From assembly GCF_026968045.1 (NCBI RefSeq), contig NZ_JAPVBQ010000002.1, positions 657 to 50,832 of the forward strand: a stretch of DNA of 50,176 nucleotides. The letters are read 5' to 3'. Positions within the stretch are counted from its first letter, which is position 1, and every line of letters starts with the position of its first letter. This stretch comes from Modestobacter sp. VKM Ac-2977. GTDB taxonomy: Bacteria > Actinomycetota > Actinomycetes > Mycobacteriales > Geodermatophilaceae. Position numbers and translations under genes: made by a program. A model generated the notes under the pieces. That model was not told the origin of the DNA, did no database searches, and worked only from the letters and a program-made list of their open reading frames with translations. Shown in pieces: positions 38,449 to 47,587 of this stretch.

Positions 38449-40791
38449 ATGGTCACGAACGCCGACAACGGCCCTGCGCTCTGGCGCGACCCGGACACCC
38501 GGGCTGAGGACAGGGTGGCGGACCTCCTCCGCCGCATGACGCTGGAGGAGAAGATCGCGCAGCTCTACGGCGTGTGGGTGGGCATCGACGCGACCGAGGG
38601 TGAGGTCGCCCCGCACCAGCACGAGATGGCCGCAGCGCCGGTGGACTGGGAGGAGCTGATCCGCAGCGGGCTCGGGCAGCTGACCAGGCCGTTCGGCACG
38701 GCACCGGTGGACCCGCTGGTGGGGGCCAAGGGGCTGGCGGAGAGCCAGCGGCAGATCATGGCCGCCGGCCGCTTCGGCATCCCCGCGCTGGTGCACGAGG
38801 AGTGCCTCACCGGGCTGGCCGCGTGGACGGCGACCGTCTTCCCCTCCCCGCTGTGCTGGGCGGCCAGCTTCGATCCGGAGCTCGTGCAGCGCATGGGCGC
38901 CCTCATCGGGGAGAACATGCGCCGGCTGGGTGTCCACCAGGGGCTGGCCCCGGTGTTCGACGTCGCCCGCGACCTGCGTTGGGGCCGGGTCGAGGAGACG
39001 ATGGGCGAGGACCCGCACCTGGTCGGCACGATCGGCAGCGCCTACGTCCGCGGCCTGGAGTCCAGCGGCATCGTCGCGACGCTCAAGCACTTCGTCGGCT
39101 ACTCCGCCTCCCGGGCCGGCCGCAACCTCGCCCCGGTCTCCGCCGGGCCGCGAGAGATCGCCGACGTGTTCCTCCCGCCCTTCGAGATGGCCCTGAAGGC
39201 CGGGGCGCGGTCGGTGATGAACTCCTACACCGACATCGACGGGGTGCCCTCGGCAGGGGACCCGGCGCTGCTGACGTCACTGCTCCGGGAGACCTACGGG
39301 TTCACCGGCACGGTCGTCGCCGACTACTTCTCGATCGCCTTCCTGCAGGCCCTGCACGGTGTCGCCGGCTCGCCCGGCGAGGCCGCCGCGCTCGCCCTCG
39401 AGGCCGGGATCGACGTGGAGCTGCCCACGGTGGCCTGCTACGGCCAGCCCCTGGTCGACGCGGTCCGCAGCGGTGCGGTGGACGAGGCGCTGGTCGACCG
39501 GGCGCTGCGCCGGGTGCTGCTGCAGAAGTGCGAGCTCGGCCTGCTCGACGCCGACTGGTCGCCGGACTCGCCGGCGGTCCTGGACGGGGCCGTCTCGCTC
39601 GACTCCGCGGAGTCCCGGGCGGTGGCCGGCGACCTCGCCCGCCGGTCGGTCGTGCTGCTGGCCAACGACGGGACACTGCCCCTGCGCCCCGGGGCCAAGT
39701 TGGCGGTGGTGGGTCCCCGCGCGGACACCGCACAGGCGATGCTCGGCTGCTACTCCTTCCCGATGCACGTGGGCGTGCACCACCCGGAGGTGCCGGTGGG
39801 CGTCGACATCCCTACGCTCGCCGAGGCGATGAAGGCCGCGCCGGAGGCCTACGACGTCGTCGTCGCCGAGGGCTGCCCGGTGGTGGGCGGCGACGACGAG
39901 GCGATCGCGGCCGCCGCACGCGCTGCGGCCGAGGCCGACGTGTGCGTCGCCGTCCTCGGTGACCAGGCGGGCCTGTTCGGCAACGGGACCTCCGGTGAGG
40001 GCTGCGACGCCGTGGACCTCCGGCTGCCGGGGCGCCAGGAGGAGCTGCTGGAGGCCCTGCTGGCGACCGGCACCCCGGTGGTGCTCGTCCTGCTGGTCGG
40101 CCGCCCGTACGAGCTGTCCCGGCAGGTCGACCGGCTCGCCGCGGTGGTGTGCGGCTTCTTCCCCGGCGAGGAGGGTGGCCCCGCGGTCGCCGACGTCCTC
40201 AGCGGCCGGGTCGGCCCGTCGGGCCGGCTGCCGGTGAGCTTCCCCCGCGCAGGCAGCAGTCAGCCCGGGACCTACCTCGCCGCGGCTCTCGGCCGGCACA
40301 CCGACGTGAGCAGTGTCGACCCGACGCCGCTGTTCCCGTTCGGGCACGGCCTGGGGTACGGCTCGGCCATCTGGGGCGACGTCCGGCTGGGCGCCGGCGC
40401 GGAGTGGGACACCGCCGGGACCACCGAGGTCGAGGTCGAGCTCCGCAACGACACCGACCGGGAGGTCACCGAGGTGGTGCAGGTCTACCTGCACGACGTC
40501 GCCGCCGAGGTGGTCCGGCCCGTGCAGGCGCTGATGGCCGCCCAGCGGGTCGACCTCGCGGCGGGCGGCGCGGCGACCGTGCGCTTCCGGCTGCACGCCG
40601 ACCTCACCTCCTTCACCGGGCGCGAGGGCGCGCGGATCGTCGAGCCGGGCGAGGTGGAGCTCCGGGTGGGCGCGTCGAGCACCGACGTCCGGCAGGTCCT
40701 CCGGTGCACCCTCACCGGCAGCCGCCGCACCGTCGGGTTCGAGCGGCAGCTGCACCCCGAGACGGTGGTCGAGCACCGGCGCGACGGCTGA
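38449..40791 (+). CDS. GH3 beta-xylosidase
   Basis: 780 residues, a three-part GH3 enzyme: TIM barrel with TLKHFVGY and nucleophile Asp about 292 in TGTVVADYFSIAF, alpha/beta sandwich (VVLLANDGTLPLRPGAKLAVVGP) and a C-terminal fibronectin III-like domain (EVTEVVQVYLHDVAAEVVRPVQAL). No signal peptide. By context it releases xylose from xylo-oligosaccharides; beta-glucosidase activity cannot be excluded. A 126-bp spacer follows GH10; ATG 38449 has only a distant AGGACGG. Its stop overlaps the esterase ATG by 1 nt. Confidence 0.9.
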   Translation: MVTNADNGPALWRDPDTRAEDRVADLLRRMTLEEKIAQLYGVWVGIDATEGEVAPHQHEMAAAPVDWEELIRSGLGQLTRPFGTAPVDPLVGAKGLAESQRQIMAAGRFGIPALVHEECLTGLAAWTATVFPSPLCWAASFDPELVQRMGALIGENMRRLGVHQGLAPVFDVARDLRWGRVEETMGEDPHLVGTIGSAYVRGLESSGIVATLKHFVGYSASRAGRNLAPVSAGPREIADVFLPPFEMALKAGARSVMNSYTDIDGVPSAGDPALLTSLLRETYGFTGTVVADYFSIAFLQALHGVAGSPGEAAALALEAGIDVELPTVACYGQPLVDAVRSGAVDEALVDRALRRVLLQKCELGLLDADWSPDSPAVLDGAVSLDSAESRAVAGDLARRSVVLLANDGTLPLRPGAKLAVVGPRADTAQAMLGCYSFPMHVGVHHPEVPVGVDIPTLAEAMKAAPEAYDVVVAEGCPVVGGDDEAIAAAARAAAEADVCVAVLGDQAGLFGNGTSGEGCDAVDLRLPGRQEELLEALLATGTPVVLVLLVGRPYELSRQVDRLAAVVCGFFPGEEGGPAVADVLSGRVGPSGRLPVSFPRAGSSQPGTYLAAALGRHTDVSSVDPTPLFPFGHGLGYGSAIWGDVRLGAGAEWDTAGTTEVEVELRNDTDREVTEVVQVYLHDVAAEVVRPVQALMAAQRVDLAAGGAATVRFRLHADLTSFTGREGARIVEPGEVELRVGASSTDVRQVLRCTLTGSRRTVGFERQLHPETVVEHRRDG

Positions 40792-41825
40792 TGCCGCACA
40801 CCGACCTGCCCCTGGAGGAGCTCCGGCGCTACGCCCCGCACCTGCCCGCGCCGGAGGACCTGCAGGAGTTCTGGGACGCCACCTTCCAGGAGGCGGGGCG
40901 GTGGCCGCTTGACGCCTCCTGGACGCCGGTCGACTCCGGGCTGACGACCGTCGAGACCCTCGACGTGTCCTTCGCCGGCGCCGGCGGCTCGCCGGTGCGC
41001 GCCTGGCTGCACATGCCCGCCCGCGCGCTGCGCGGAGACCGGCCGCTGCCCGGGGTGGTCCAGTACCAGGGCTACAACGGCGGCCGCGGGCTGCCGCACG
41101 AGCACGTCTTCTGGGCCTCGGCGGGGTTCGCCCAGCTGGTGGTCGACACCCGTGGTCAGGGCAGCGGCTGGACGGTGGGGGACACCGGCGACCCGGTGGG
41201 CTCGGCGGCCGCGCAACCGGGGTTCCTGACCCGGGGCGTGCTGTCGCCGCAGGAGTACTACTACCGGCGGGTCTACACCGACGCCGTCCGGGCTGTGGAG
41301 GCGCTGCGCGGTCACCCGGACGTCGACGGTGACCGCGTCGCGGTGGCCGGCATCAGTCAGGGCGGTGGGATCGCGCTGGCCGTCTCGGCGTTCGCGCCCG
41401 GTGTGCGGGCGGTCATGCCCGACGTGCCGTTCCTCTGCGACTTCCCGCGCGCTACGCGGGTCGCCCCGGGCGATCCGTACGGGGAGATCGTCCGGTACCT
41501 CAAGGCACACCGCGACCGGGTGGACCGCGTCTTCGCGACGTTGAGCTACTTCGACGCCGCGGTGCTCGGCCGCCTGGCCTCGGCTCCGGCGCTGTTCTCC
41601 GTGGCCCTGATGGACCAGATCTGCCCGCCGTCCACGGTGTTCGCTGCCTACCACGCCTACGGCGGCCCCAAGGACATCCGGGTCTACCCGTACAACGACC
41701 ACGAGGGCGGCGAGGTCCACCAGCAGCGCGAGCAGCTCACCTGGCTGCGCAGCCAGCTCGAGGCGCCCACCGCGTCCGGCCCGGCGGGGGTCGAGCCGCC
41801 CACCGAGCTCTCACGGGGGACCTGA
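40791..41825 (+). CDS. CE7 acetyl xylan / cephalosporin-C deacetylase
   Basis: 344 residues, normal CE7 length. Ser about 189 in GISQGGG, Asp about 275 and His about 304 in NDHEGGE make the triad; the family RGQ motif (DTRGQGSG, 121-123) is also seen. CE7 enzymes remove acetyl groups from short xylo-oligosaccharides inside the cell, matching the absent signal peptide. Coupled to GH3 (TGATG) and to GH51 (TGATG). Confidence 0.9.
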   Translation: MPHTDLPLEELRRYAPHLPAPEDLQEFWDATFQEAGRWPLDASWTPVDSGLTTVETLDVSFAGAGGSPVRAWLHMPARALRGDRPLPGVVQYQGYNGGRGLPHEHVFWASAGFAQLVVDTRGQGSGWTVGDTGDPVGSAAAQPGFLTRGVLSPQEYYYRRVYTDAVRAVEALRGHPDVDGDRVAVAGISQGGGIALAVSAFAPGVRAVMPDVPFLCDFPRATRVAPGDPYGEIVRYLKAHRDRVDRVFATLSYFDAAVLGRLASAPALFSVALMDQICPPSTVFAAYHAYGGPKDIRVYPYNDHEGGEVHQQREQLTWLRSQLEAPTASGPAGVEPPTELSRGT

Positions 41826-43333
41826 TGCTCCACGCCCGTCTCACGCTGGACCCGGCGCGATCGGTGGGTCCGGTGTCCCGGCGGCTCTTCGGCGCCTTCG
41901 TCGAGCACATGGGCCGCGGGGTGTACGGCGGCATCCACGAGCCGGCGCACCCGACGGCGGACGCGGACGGCTTTCGCCGGGACGTGATCGACCTGGTCAA
42001 GGAGCTGGGGGTGACGACGGTCCGTTACCCCGGGGGCAACTTCGTCTCCGGGTTCCGGTGGGAGGACAGCGTCGGACCGCGCAGCGAGCGCCCCGTGCGG
42101 CTCAACCTCGCCTGGCACAGCACCGAGACCAACGAGGTCGGGCTGCACGAGTTCGCCTCGTGGCTGGAGAAGGTCGACGCCGAGCTGATGCTGGCCGTGA
42201 ACCTCGGCACCCGCGGCATCCTCGAGGCCCTCGACCTGCTCGAGTACGCCAACGTGCCCTCCGGCACGGCGCTCGCGGAGCAGCGGATCCGCAACGGGCG
42301 CACGCAGCCGTTCGACGTGCGGATGTGGTGTCTGGGCAACGAGATGGACGGACCCTGGCAGCTCGGCCAGATCTCCGCCGAGGACTACGGCAAGCTCGCC
42401 TCCCGGACCGCGAAGGCCCTGCGCCAGGTCGACCCGGACCTGGAGCTCGTCGCCTGCGGCTCGTCGGGCGCCGGCATGCCCACCTTCGGGGAGTGGGAGC
42501 GGGTGGTGCTCAGCCACGCCTACGACGACGTGGACTTCATCTCCTGCCACGCCTACTACGAGGAGAAGGACGGCGACCTGGACTCCTTCCTGGCGTCCGC
42601 GACCGCCACCGACCACTTCATCGAGACGGTCGTCGCCACCGCCGACCACGTGGGCTCGGTGCGCAGGAGCTCGAAGCGGATGGACATCTCCTTCGACGAG
42701 TGGAACGTCTGGTACGCCTCGAGGGTGCAGTCGGGCCTGCCCAAGCGGATCGACGACTGGCCGGTCGCGCCGGCCATCAGCGAGGAGCCCTACACCGTGG
42801 CCGACGCCGTCGTCGTCGGCAACGTCCTGATGTCGCTGATCCGCCATGCGGACCGCGTGACCAGTGCCTCGATGGCCCAGCTGGTCAACGTGATCGCTCC
42901 GATCGCCGCCGAGCCGCAGGGGCCGGCGTGGCGGAAGTCGACGTTCTTCCCCTTCGCGACCACCTCTCGGCTGGCGCGGGGCGTCGCCCTCCACGTGGAC
43001 GTCGACGCCCCGAGCCACGTCACCGCCGAGCACGGTGCGGTGCCGCTGGTCGATGCCGCGGCCACCGCCGACGTCGACGCGGGCATGGCGGCGCTGTTCC
43101 TGGTGAACCGGTCGCAGGTCGAGGAAGCGGAGGTCTCCGTGGACGTGTCGGCGCTCGGCGTGAGCACCGTCGAGGAGGCGCTGACGCTGTCCGACCCGGA
43201 CCCGTACGCCGCGAACACCAGCGAGCGGCCGGCGCGGGTCGGGTTGCGGCCGAACCTGCGGGCGACGGTGGCGGACGGCACGCTGCGCGTGACGCTGCCG
43301 CCGGTGTCGTGGACGGCGGTGTCCCTCCGCTGA
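41825..43333 (+). CDS. GH51 alpha-L-arabinofuranosidase
   Basis: 502 residues. Acid/base Glu about 173 in WCLGNEMDGPWQ and nucleophile Glu about 292 in ISFDEWNVWYAS; VRYPGGNFVSGFRWEDSVGP near the N-terminus is a family hallmark. Removes arabinose side chains from arabinoxylan fragments. No signal peptide. The C-terminal beta domain ends VSWTAVSL. Last gene of the GH10-GH3-CE7-GH51 operon; a hairpin follows. Confidence 0.95.
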   Translation: MLHARLTLDPARSVGPVSRRLFGAFVEHMGRGVYGGIHEPAHPTADADGFRRDVIDLVKELGVTTVRYPGGNFVSGFRWEDSVGPRSERPVRLNLAWHSTETNEVGLHEFASWLEKVDAELMLAVNLGTRGILEALDLLEYANVPSGTALAEQRIRNGRTQPFDVRMWCLGNEMDGPWQLGQISAEDYGKLASRTAKALRQVDPDLELVACGSSGAGMPTFGEWERVVLSHAYDDVDFISCHAYYEEKDGDLDSFLASATATDHFIETVVATADHVGSVRRSSKRMDISFDEWNVWYASRVQSGLPKRIDDWPVAPAISEEPYTVADAVVVGNVLMSLIRHADRVTSASMAQLVNVIAPIAAEPQGPAWRKSTFFPFATTSRLARGVALHVDVDAPSHVTAEHGAVPLVDAAATADVDAGMAALFLVNRSQVEEAEVSVDVSALGVSTVEEALTLSDPDPYAANTSERPARVGLRPNLRATVADGTLRVTLPPVSWTAVSLR

Positions 43334-43339
43334 GCACCG

Positions 43340-43374
43340 CCGCCGGGACCTGCGAGGACGAGCGGTCCCGGCGG
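43340..43374. terminator. Hairpin between GH51 and the second LacI gene
   Basis: CCGCCGGGACC (43340-43350) and its complement at 43364-43374 form an 11-bp stem with a 13-nt loop, in the 59-bp gap between convergent stops. Confidence 0.65.
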
Positions 43375-43392
43375 CCGGCCCGCCGGGGGATC

Positions 43393-44385
43393 TCAGGAGG
43401 GGCGGGCGGTGGAGGCCCGGGGCACCAGCTGCGTGGCCAGTTCCACCCGCTGGGTCTCCAGGCGGGTGCCGGTGATGAGGTCGTGGAGCATGCGGCCGGC
43501 CATGCGCCCCATGTCGGCCAGGGGCTGCCGGACGGTGGTCAGCGGCGGCGAGGACCAGCGGGCCATCGGCAGGTCGTCGAAGCCGACCACGCTCACATCG
43601 CCCGGGACGGACAGGCCGGCCTGTCGCGCGGCCTCCAGCACACCGAAGGCCTGCTCGTCACTGCCCGCGAAGACGGCGGTGGGGCGATCGGCCAGCTCCA
43701 GCACCACCCGCGCCTGCTCGTACCCCCCCTCGTGGTGGAAGTTGCCGTGCCGCACCAGCGCCGGGTCGAAGGGGATGCCGGCCCGATCGAGGGCCGCCCG
43801 GTAGCCGTCGATGCGTGCGCGGCTGCAGAGGTAGTCCTCCTTACCGCCGATCACGGCGATCCGCCGGTGCCCGAGCTCGATGAGGTGCTCGGTCGCGGCG
43901 AGACCGCCGGACCAGTTGGTCGCACCGACGCTGGGAACCTCCTGACCGGGCATGTCGACCGGGTCGATGACGACGACCGGCAGCTTGGAGCCGCCCAGTC
44001 GCCGCTGGTCGGCCGCGGTCAGGCGAGAGGTGATCACGATGGCGCCCTGACGACCACCGGTGATGAGCTCCTGCACCCAGTCCCCGGCGGAGGACCGGGA
44101 CAGGGTCGTGACCACGACCTCGAGGTCGGCCTCGGTCACCCCCCGCAGGATCTCCATCCCCCAGGGGCTGTCCAGCGCGGTGAAGACCACGTCGACGAGC
44201 GGGCGGGTCGGACCCCTGGGCGTCAGGGGGACGTACTTGTGCTGCTCGAGGACCTGCTGGACGTGCGCCCGGGTGGCGGCCGCGACGTCCTGCTTGCCGT
44301 TGAGCACCTTGGAGACCGTCGGCAACGACACCCCCGCCGCGGCGGCGATCACCGCCAGGGTGGGTCGGGTGGGGTGCTGTCTCAC
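43393..44385 (-). CDS. LacI-family regulator of the xylose arm (XylR-like)
   Basis: 330 residues. The HTH (TLAVIAAAAGVSLPTVSKVLNGKQDVAAATRAHVQQVLEQHKY) sits at the N-terminus, then a sugar-binding domain (VIGGKEDYLCSRARIDGYRAALDRAG, VSVVGFDDLPMARWSSPPLTTVRQPLADMG). GTG 44385 has AGGAGG seven nt upstream; the longer frame upstream covers the promoter and was rejected. Divergent from xylA. Candidate sites with CGAAAG arms lie over its own and the xylA promoter. Xylose or xylobiose is a plausible inducer. Only moderately similar to the LacI of arm 1 in its hinge region. Confidence 0.9.
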   Translation of the reverse strand: MRQHPTRPTLAVIAAAAGVSLPTVSKVLNGKQDVAAATRAHVQQVLEQHKYVPLTPRGPTRPLVDVVFTALDSPWGMEILRGVTEADLEVVVTTLSRSSAGDWVQELITGGRQGAIVITSRLTAADQRRLGGSKLPVVVIDPVDMPGQEVPSVGATNWSGGLAATEHLIELGHRRIAVIGGKEDYLCSRARIDGYRAALDRAGIPFDPALVRHGNFHHEGGYEQARVVLELADRPTAVFAGSDEQAFGVLEAARQAGLSVPGDVSVVGFDDLPMARWSSPPLTTVRQPLADMGRMAGRMLHDLITGTRLETQRVELATQLVPRASTARPS

Positions 44386-44471
44386 GGTGCCTCCTGGGGT
44401 CGTGCCGCGATGCCTGGCCCGGATGGACACCGGGTGTCGGCCGGGTGATCGTAACTTCAGCCCATTCCTGT

Positions 44472-44484
44472 CGAAAGACTTTCG
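44472..44484. promoter_or_regulatory. LacI operator candidate near the regulator promoter
   Basis: CGAAAGACTTTCG is a perfect inverted repeat (6-bp arms around A). It is just upstream of the minus-strand -10 (44448-44453), where it would overlap the -35. Similar CGAAA/TTTCG sites have been described near xylanase genes of Streptomyces (from memory). Confidence 0.6.
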
Positions 44485-44555
44485 GAAACCGTGCACCCAC
44501 ACGGGCGGCCGGGTCGCCTTGCGGCGGTGGTCGGACGACGGGAAGGGCAGTTCTG

Positions 44556-44569
44556 ACTGTCCGGACAGT
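44556..44569. promoter_or_regulatory. 14-bp perfect palindrome in the xylA regulatory region
   Basis: ACTGTCCGGACAGT is completely self-complementary, 26 nt upstream of the xylA -35. It differs in sequence from the CGAAAG dyads, so another regulator (for example of carbon catabolite control) may bind. The protein is unknown. Confidence 0.4.
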
Positions 44570-44595
44570 TGTGTCAACGGGTTCGAGCAGCGGCG

Positions 44596-44624
44596 TTGAC
44601 ACCGGACTCGCCGCGTCTTACGTT
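44596..44624 (+). promoter_or_regulatory. xylA promoter
   Basis: TTGACA (44596-44601), a 17-bp spacer and TACGTT (44619-44624) give a near-consensus housekeeping promoter, the best in the window. Transcription should begin near 44631, about 200 nt upstream of xylA. Confidence 0.75.
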
Positions 44625-44626
44625 GT

Positions 44627-44648
44627 CGAAAACCGCCCGCAACTTTCG
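44627..44648. promoter_or_regulatory. Second CGAAA/CTTTCG site at the xylA transcription start
   Basis: CGAAA (44627-44631) and CTTTCG (44643-44648) face each other with an 11-nt gap, so the half-sites match those of the dyad at 44472 but are spaced more widely. Placed over the predicted start, a bound repressor would block xylA. Confidence 0.45.
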
Positions 44649-44834
44649 GGCCACATTGCTGGTTCGTTGGGTCGATCGGGGTCGCTGGCTCCCGGCCGAC
44701 CGGCGGGGTGACACTGTCGGTGTCGCCCTCGTTGGCGAGTACCTGATCGCCCGCAGCACCCGCCGGCTCCGGTCCCGAGCCGTCCGGCGGGGACGCCGTC
44801 CTCCTGCTCCACAGTCTTCGAGAGGAACCGCCCG

Positions 44835-46025
44835 ATGACCGACCTCACGCCCACCCGCGAGGACAAGTTCACCTTCGGCCTGTGGACCGTCGGCTGGCCG
44901 GCCGCGGACCCGTTCGGCACCGCCACCCGTGAGCCGGTGGACGTCGTCGAGTCGGTGCACCGGCTCGCCGAGATCGGTGCCTACGGCGTCACCTTCCACG
45001 ACGACGACGTGATCCCCTTCGGCAGCGACACCAGCGCCCGGGACGCCCACATCAAGCGCTTCCGCGCCGCGATCGACGAGACCGGCCTGGTCGTGCCGAT
45101 GGTCACGACCAACCTGTTCACCCACCCGGTGTTCAAGGAGGGTGGCCTGACCGCCAACGACCGCGAGGTGCGCCGCTACGCGATGCGCAAGGTCATGCGG
45201 AACATGGACCTGGCCGCCGAGCTGGGCGCGCAGACCTACGTGCTGTGGGGCGGCCGCGAGGGCGCCGAGGTCGACATGGCCAAGGACCTGATCGCCGCAC
45301 TGGACCGCTACGCGGAGTCCATCGACACCCTGGCCGCCTACTCGGAGGCCCGCGGCTACGGCCTGAAGTTCGCCCTGGAGCCCAAGCCGAACGAGCCTCG
45401 CGGCGACATCTTCCTGCCCACCATCGGGCACGCGCTGGGCTTCATCGCCAAGCTCGAGCACTCCCACCTGGTGGGCCTGAACCCGGAGACCGGGCACGAG
45501 CAGATGGCCAACCTGAACTTCACCCACGGCATCGCCGAGGCGCTGTGGGCCGGCAAGCTGTTCCACATCGACCTCAACGGCCAGCACGGCCCGAAGTTCG
45601 ACCAGGACCTGGTCTTCGGCCACGGTGACCTGCTGCAGGCCTTCTCGACCGTCGACCTGCTGGAGAACGGCGGCGTCGACGGCGCCCCGGCCTACACCGG
45701 TCCGCGGCACTTCGACTACAAGCCGCTGCGCACCGAGGACATGGACGGCGTGTGGCGTTCGGCCGCGGCCAACATCCGCACCTACCTGCTGCTCAAGGAG
45801 CGGGCCGCGGCGTTCCGGGCCGACCCGGAGGTGCAGGAGGCGCTGGCCGCTGCGCGGGTGCCCGAGCTGCGCCAGCCCACCCTCGCCGCGGGCGAGACCT
45901 TCGAGGACCTGCTGGCCGACCGCTCCGCGTTCGAGGACTTCGACGCCGAGGCCGTGGCCAAGCGCGGTGCCGGCGTCGTCCGGGTCGACCAGCTGATGAT
46001 CGAGCACCTGCTCGGCGCCCGCTGA
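44835..46025 (+). CDS. xylA: Xylose isomerase
   Basis: Converts D-xylose to D-xylulose. 396 residues, class I (actinobacterial) length. Motifs: [13 protein letters not shown] with the catalytic His, [12 protein letters not shown] with metal-binding Glu, [16 protein letters not shown] and [22 protein letters not shown] with further metal ligands. Cytosolic. ATG 44835 follows AGAGGAA. First gene of the xylA-xylB-ATPase-epimerase series. Confidence 0.97.
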   Translation: MTDLTPTREDKFTFGLWTVGWPAADPFGTATREPVDVVESVHRLAEIGAYGVTFHDDDVIPFGSDTSARDAHIKRFRAAIDETGLVVPMVTTNLFTHPVFKEGGLTANDREVRRYAMRKVMRNMDLAAELGAQTYVLWGGREGAEVDMAKDLIAALDRYAESIDTLAAYSEARGYGLKFALEPKPNEPRGDIFLPTIGHALGFIAKLEHSHLVGLNPETGHEQMANLNFTHGIAEALWAGKLFHIDLNGQHGPKFDQDLVFGHGDLLQAFSTVDLLENGGVDGAPAYTGPRHFDYKPLRTEDMDGVWRSAAANIRTYLLLKERAAAFRADPEVQEALAAARVPELRQPTLAAGETFEDLLADRSAFEDFDAEAVAKRGAGVVRVDQLMIEHLLGAR

Positions 46026-46061
46026 GCTGATCCCGACCGCAGAGAGCAGCAGGAGCAGGTC

Positions 46062-47483
46062 ATGACGCTGGTGGCGGGGGTCGACTCATCGACCCAGTCG
46101 TGCAAGGTCGTCGTCCGGGAGGCCGAGACCGGCCGGCTGGTCCGTGAGGGCCGGGCGGGTCACCCGGAGGGCACCGAGGTCGACCCCGCCGCCTGGGAGG
46201 CGGCACTGCGGACGGCGATCGACGAGGCCGGCGGCCTCGCCGACGTCGCCGCGGTCGCCGTCGGCGGGCAGCAGCACGGGATGGTGTGCCTGGACGCCGA
46301 CGGCGAGGTCGTCCGCCCGGCGCTGCTGTGGAACGACACCCGTTCCGCCCAGGCCGCCACCGACCTCACCGCCGAGTTCGGCGGCGGGCAGGCCTGGGCC
46401 GACGCCGTCGGCCTCGTGCCGGTCGCGTCGTTCACCGTCACCAAGCTCCGCTGGCTGGCCGAGCACGAGCCGGAGAACGCGGCCCGGACGGCGGCGGTCT
46501 GCCTCCCGCACGACTGGCTCACCTGGCGGCTGGCCGGCTCGCCGGGCCTGGACGGCCTGGTCACCGACCGGGGCGATGCCAGCGGCACCGGCTACTGGTC
46601 GCCGTTCACCGGGGACTACCGGACCGACCTGCTGGAGCGGGCGTTCGCTGGCCGCGCCCCGGTGCTGCCGCGCGTCCTCGGCCCGGCCGAGCAGGCCGGC
46701 GTCGTGGCGGCGGGCGCGGTCGCCGGCGACGGCGGCGCCGTCCTCGGTCCGGGGACCGGCGACAACGCCGCCGCGGCGCTCGGCATCAACGCCGAGCCCG
46801 GCGACGTCGTCCTCTCCATCGGCACCTCCGGCGTCGTCTCCACCGTCTCCACCACCCCGTCGGCCGACCCGACCGGCACCGTCGCCGGGTTCGCCGACGC
46901 CACCGGCAACTTCCTGCCCCTGGTCGTCACGCTCAACGCCGCCCGGGTGCTGGACGCGACGGCCCGTCTCCTCGGGGTGGACCACGACGAGCTGTCCCGG
47001 CTGGCGCTGACCGCGCCCGCCGGTTCCGGCGGCCTGGTCCTGGTCCCGTACCTGGAGGGGGAGCGGACGCCGGACAAGCCGTACGCCACCGGCGCGCTGC
47101 ACGGGCTGACCCTGTCGACCGCCGACCCCGCGCACCTGGCGCGCGCCGCGGTGGAGGGGCTGCTGTGCGGCCTGGCCGACGGGCTCGAGGCGATCGCCGC
47201 CCAGGGCAACCCGGTGCGCCGGGTGCTCCTGGTCGGTGGCGGCGCGCGCTCCGAGGCCGTGCGCCGGCTGGCCCCTGCGGTGCTCGGGGTGCCGGTGCTG
47301 GTGCCGCCGCCGGGGGAGTACGTCGCCGACGGCGCCGCCCGCCAGGCCGCGTGGGTGCTGGCCGGTGGGGATGCCCCGCCGGTCTGGCCCGCGACCAGCA
47401 CGCAGACCTACCAGGCGGACCCGGTCCCGTTCGTGCGCGAGCGGTACGCGGAGGCCCGGGAGATGACCGCCGACCGGGTCTGA
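46062..47483 (+). CDS. xylB: Xylulokinase
   Basis: Phosphorylates xylulose to xylulose-5-phosphate for the pentose phosphate pathway. 473 residues, FGGY family: [16 protein letters not shown] at the N-terminus, GGQQHGMV and LLWNDTRS for the sugar, [11 protein letters not shown] and the FGGY-like [15 protein letters not shown] then [16 protein letters not shown] for ATP. ATG 46062 has AGGAGCAGG before it, 36 bp after xylA. Confidence 0.95.
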   Translation: MTLVAGVDSSTQSCKVVVREAETGRLVREGRAGHPEGTEVDPAAWEAALRTAIDEAGGLADVAAVAVGGQQHGMVCLDADGEVVRPALLWNDTRSAQAATDLTAEFGGGQAWADAVGLVPVASFTVTKLRWLAEHEPENAARTAAVCLPHDWLTWRLAGSPGLDGLVTDRGDASGTGYWSPFTGDYRTDLLERAFAGRAPVLPRVLGPAEQAGVVAAGAVAGDGGAVLGPGTGDNAAAALGINAEPGDVVLSIGTSGVVSTVSTTPSADPTGTVAGFADATGNFLPLVVTLNAARVLDATARLLGVDHDELSRLALTAPAGSGGLVLVPYLEGERTPDKPYATGALHGLTLSTADPAHLARAAVEGLLCGLADGLEAIAAQGNPVRRVLLVGGGARSEAVRRLAPAVLGVPVLVPPPGEYVADGAARQAAWVLAGGDAPPVWPATSTQTYQADPVPFVRERYAEAREMTADRV

Positions 47484-47587
47484 ACACCCGGCCCCGCCGC
47501 GAGGCGGTAGAACTTGCACGGCACCACGACGTCCACGGCACCACCCACTCGGATCGTCCGGCACGTTCCTGCCGGTAGGAGGACACC

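Larger units (their letters stand above)
44386..44834. promoter_or_regulatory. Divergent regulatory region between the XylR-like gene and xylA (449 bp)
   Basis: The largest gap without a gene in the window. It holds, from left: a -10-like TACGAT for the regulator on the minus strand (44448-44453), the dyad at 44472-44484, a 14-bp palindrome (44556-44569), the xylA promoter (44596-44624), a second dyad (44627-44648) and about 190 nt of leader with no obvious gene. Each is listed separately. Confidence 0.7.

Noticed and set aside
44586..44834. Small gene in the xylA leader
   Set aside because: Frames here lack a ribosome site and read as Arg-rich text covering the promoter.
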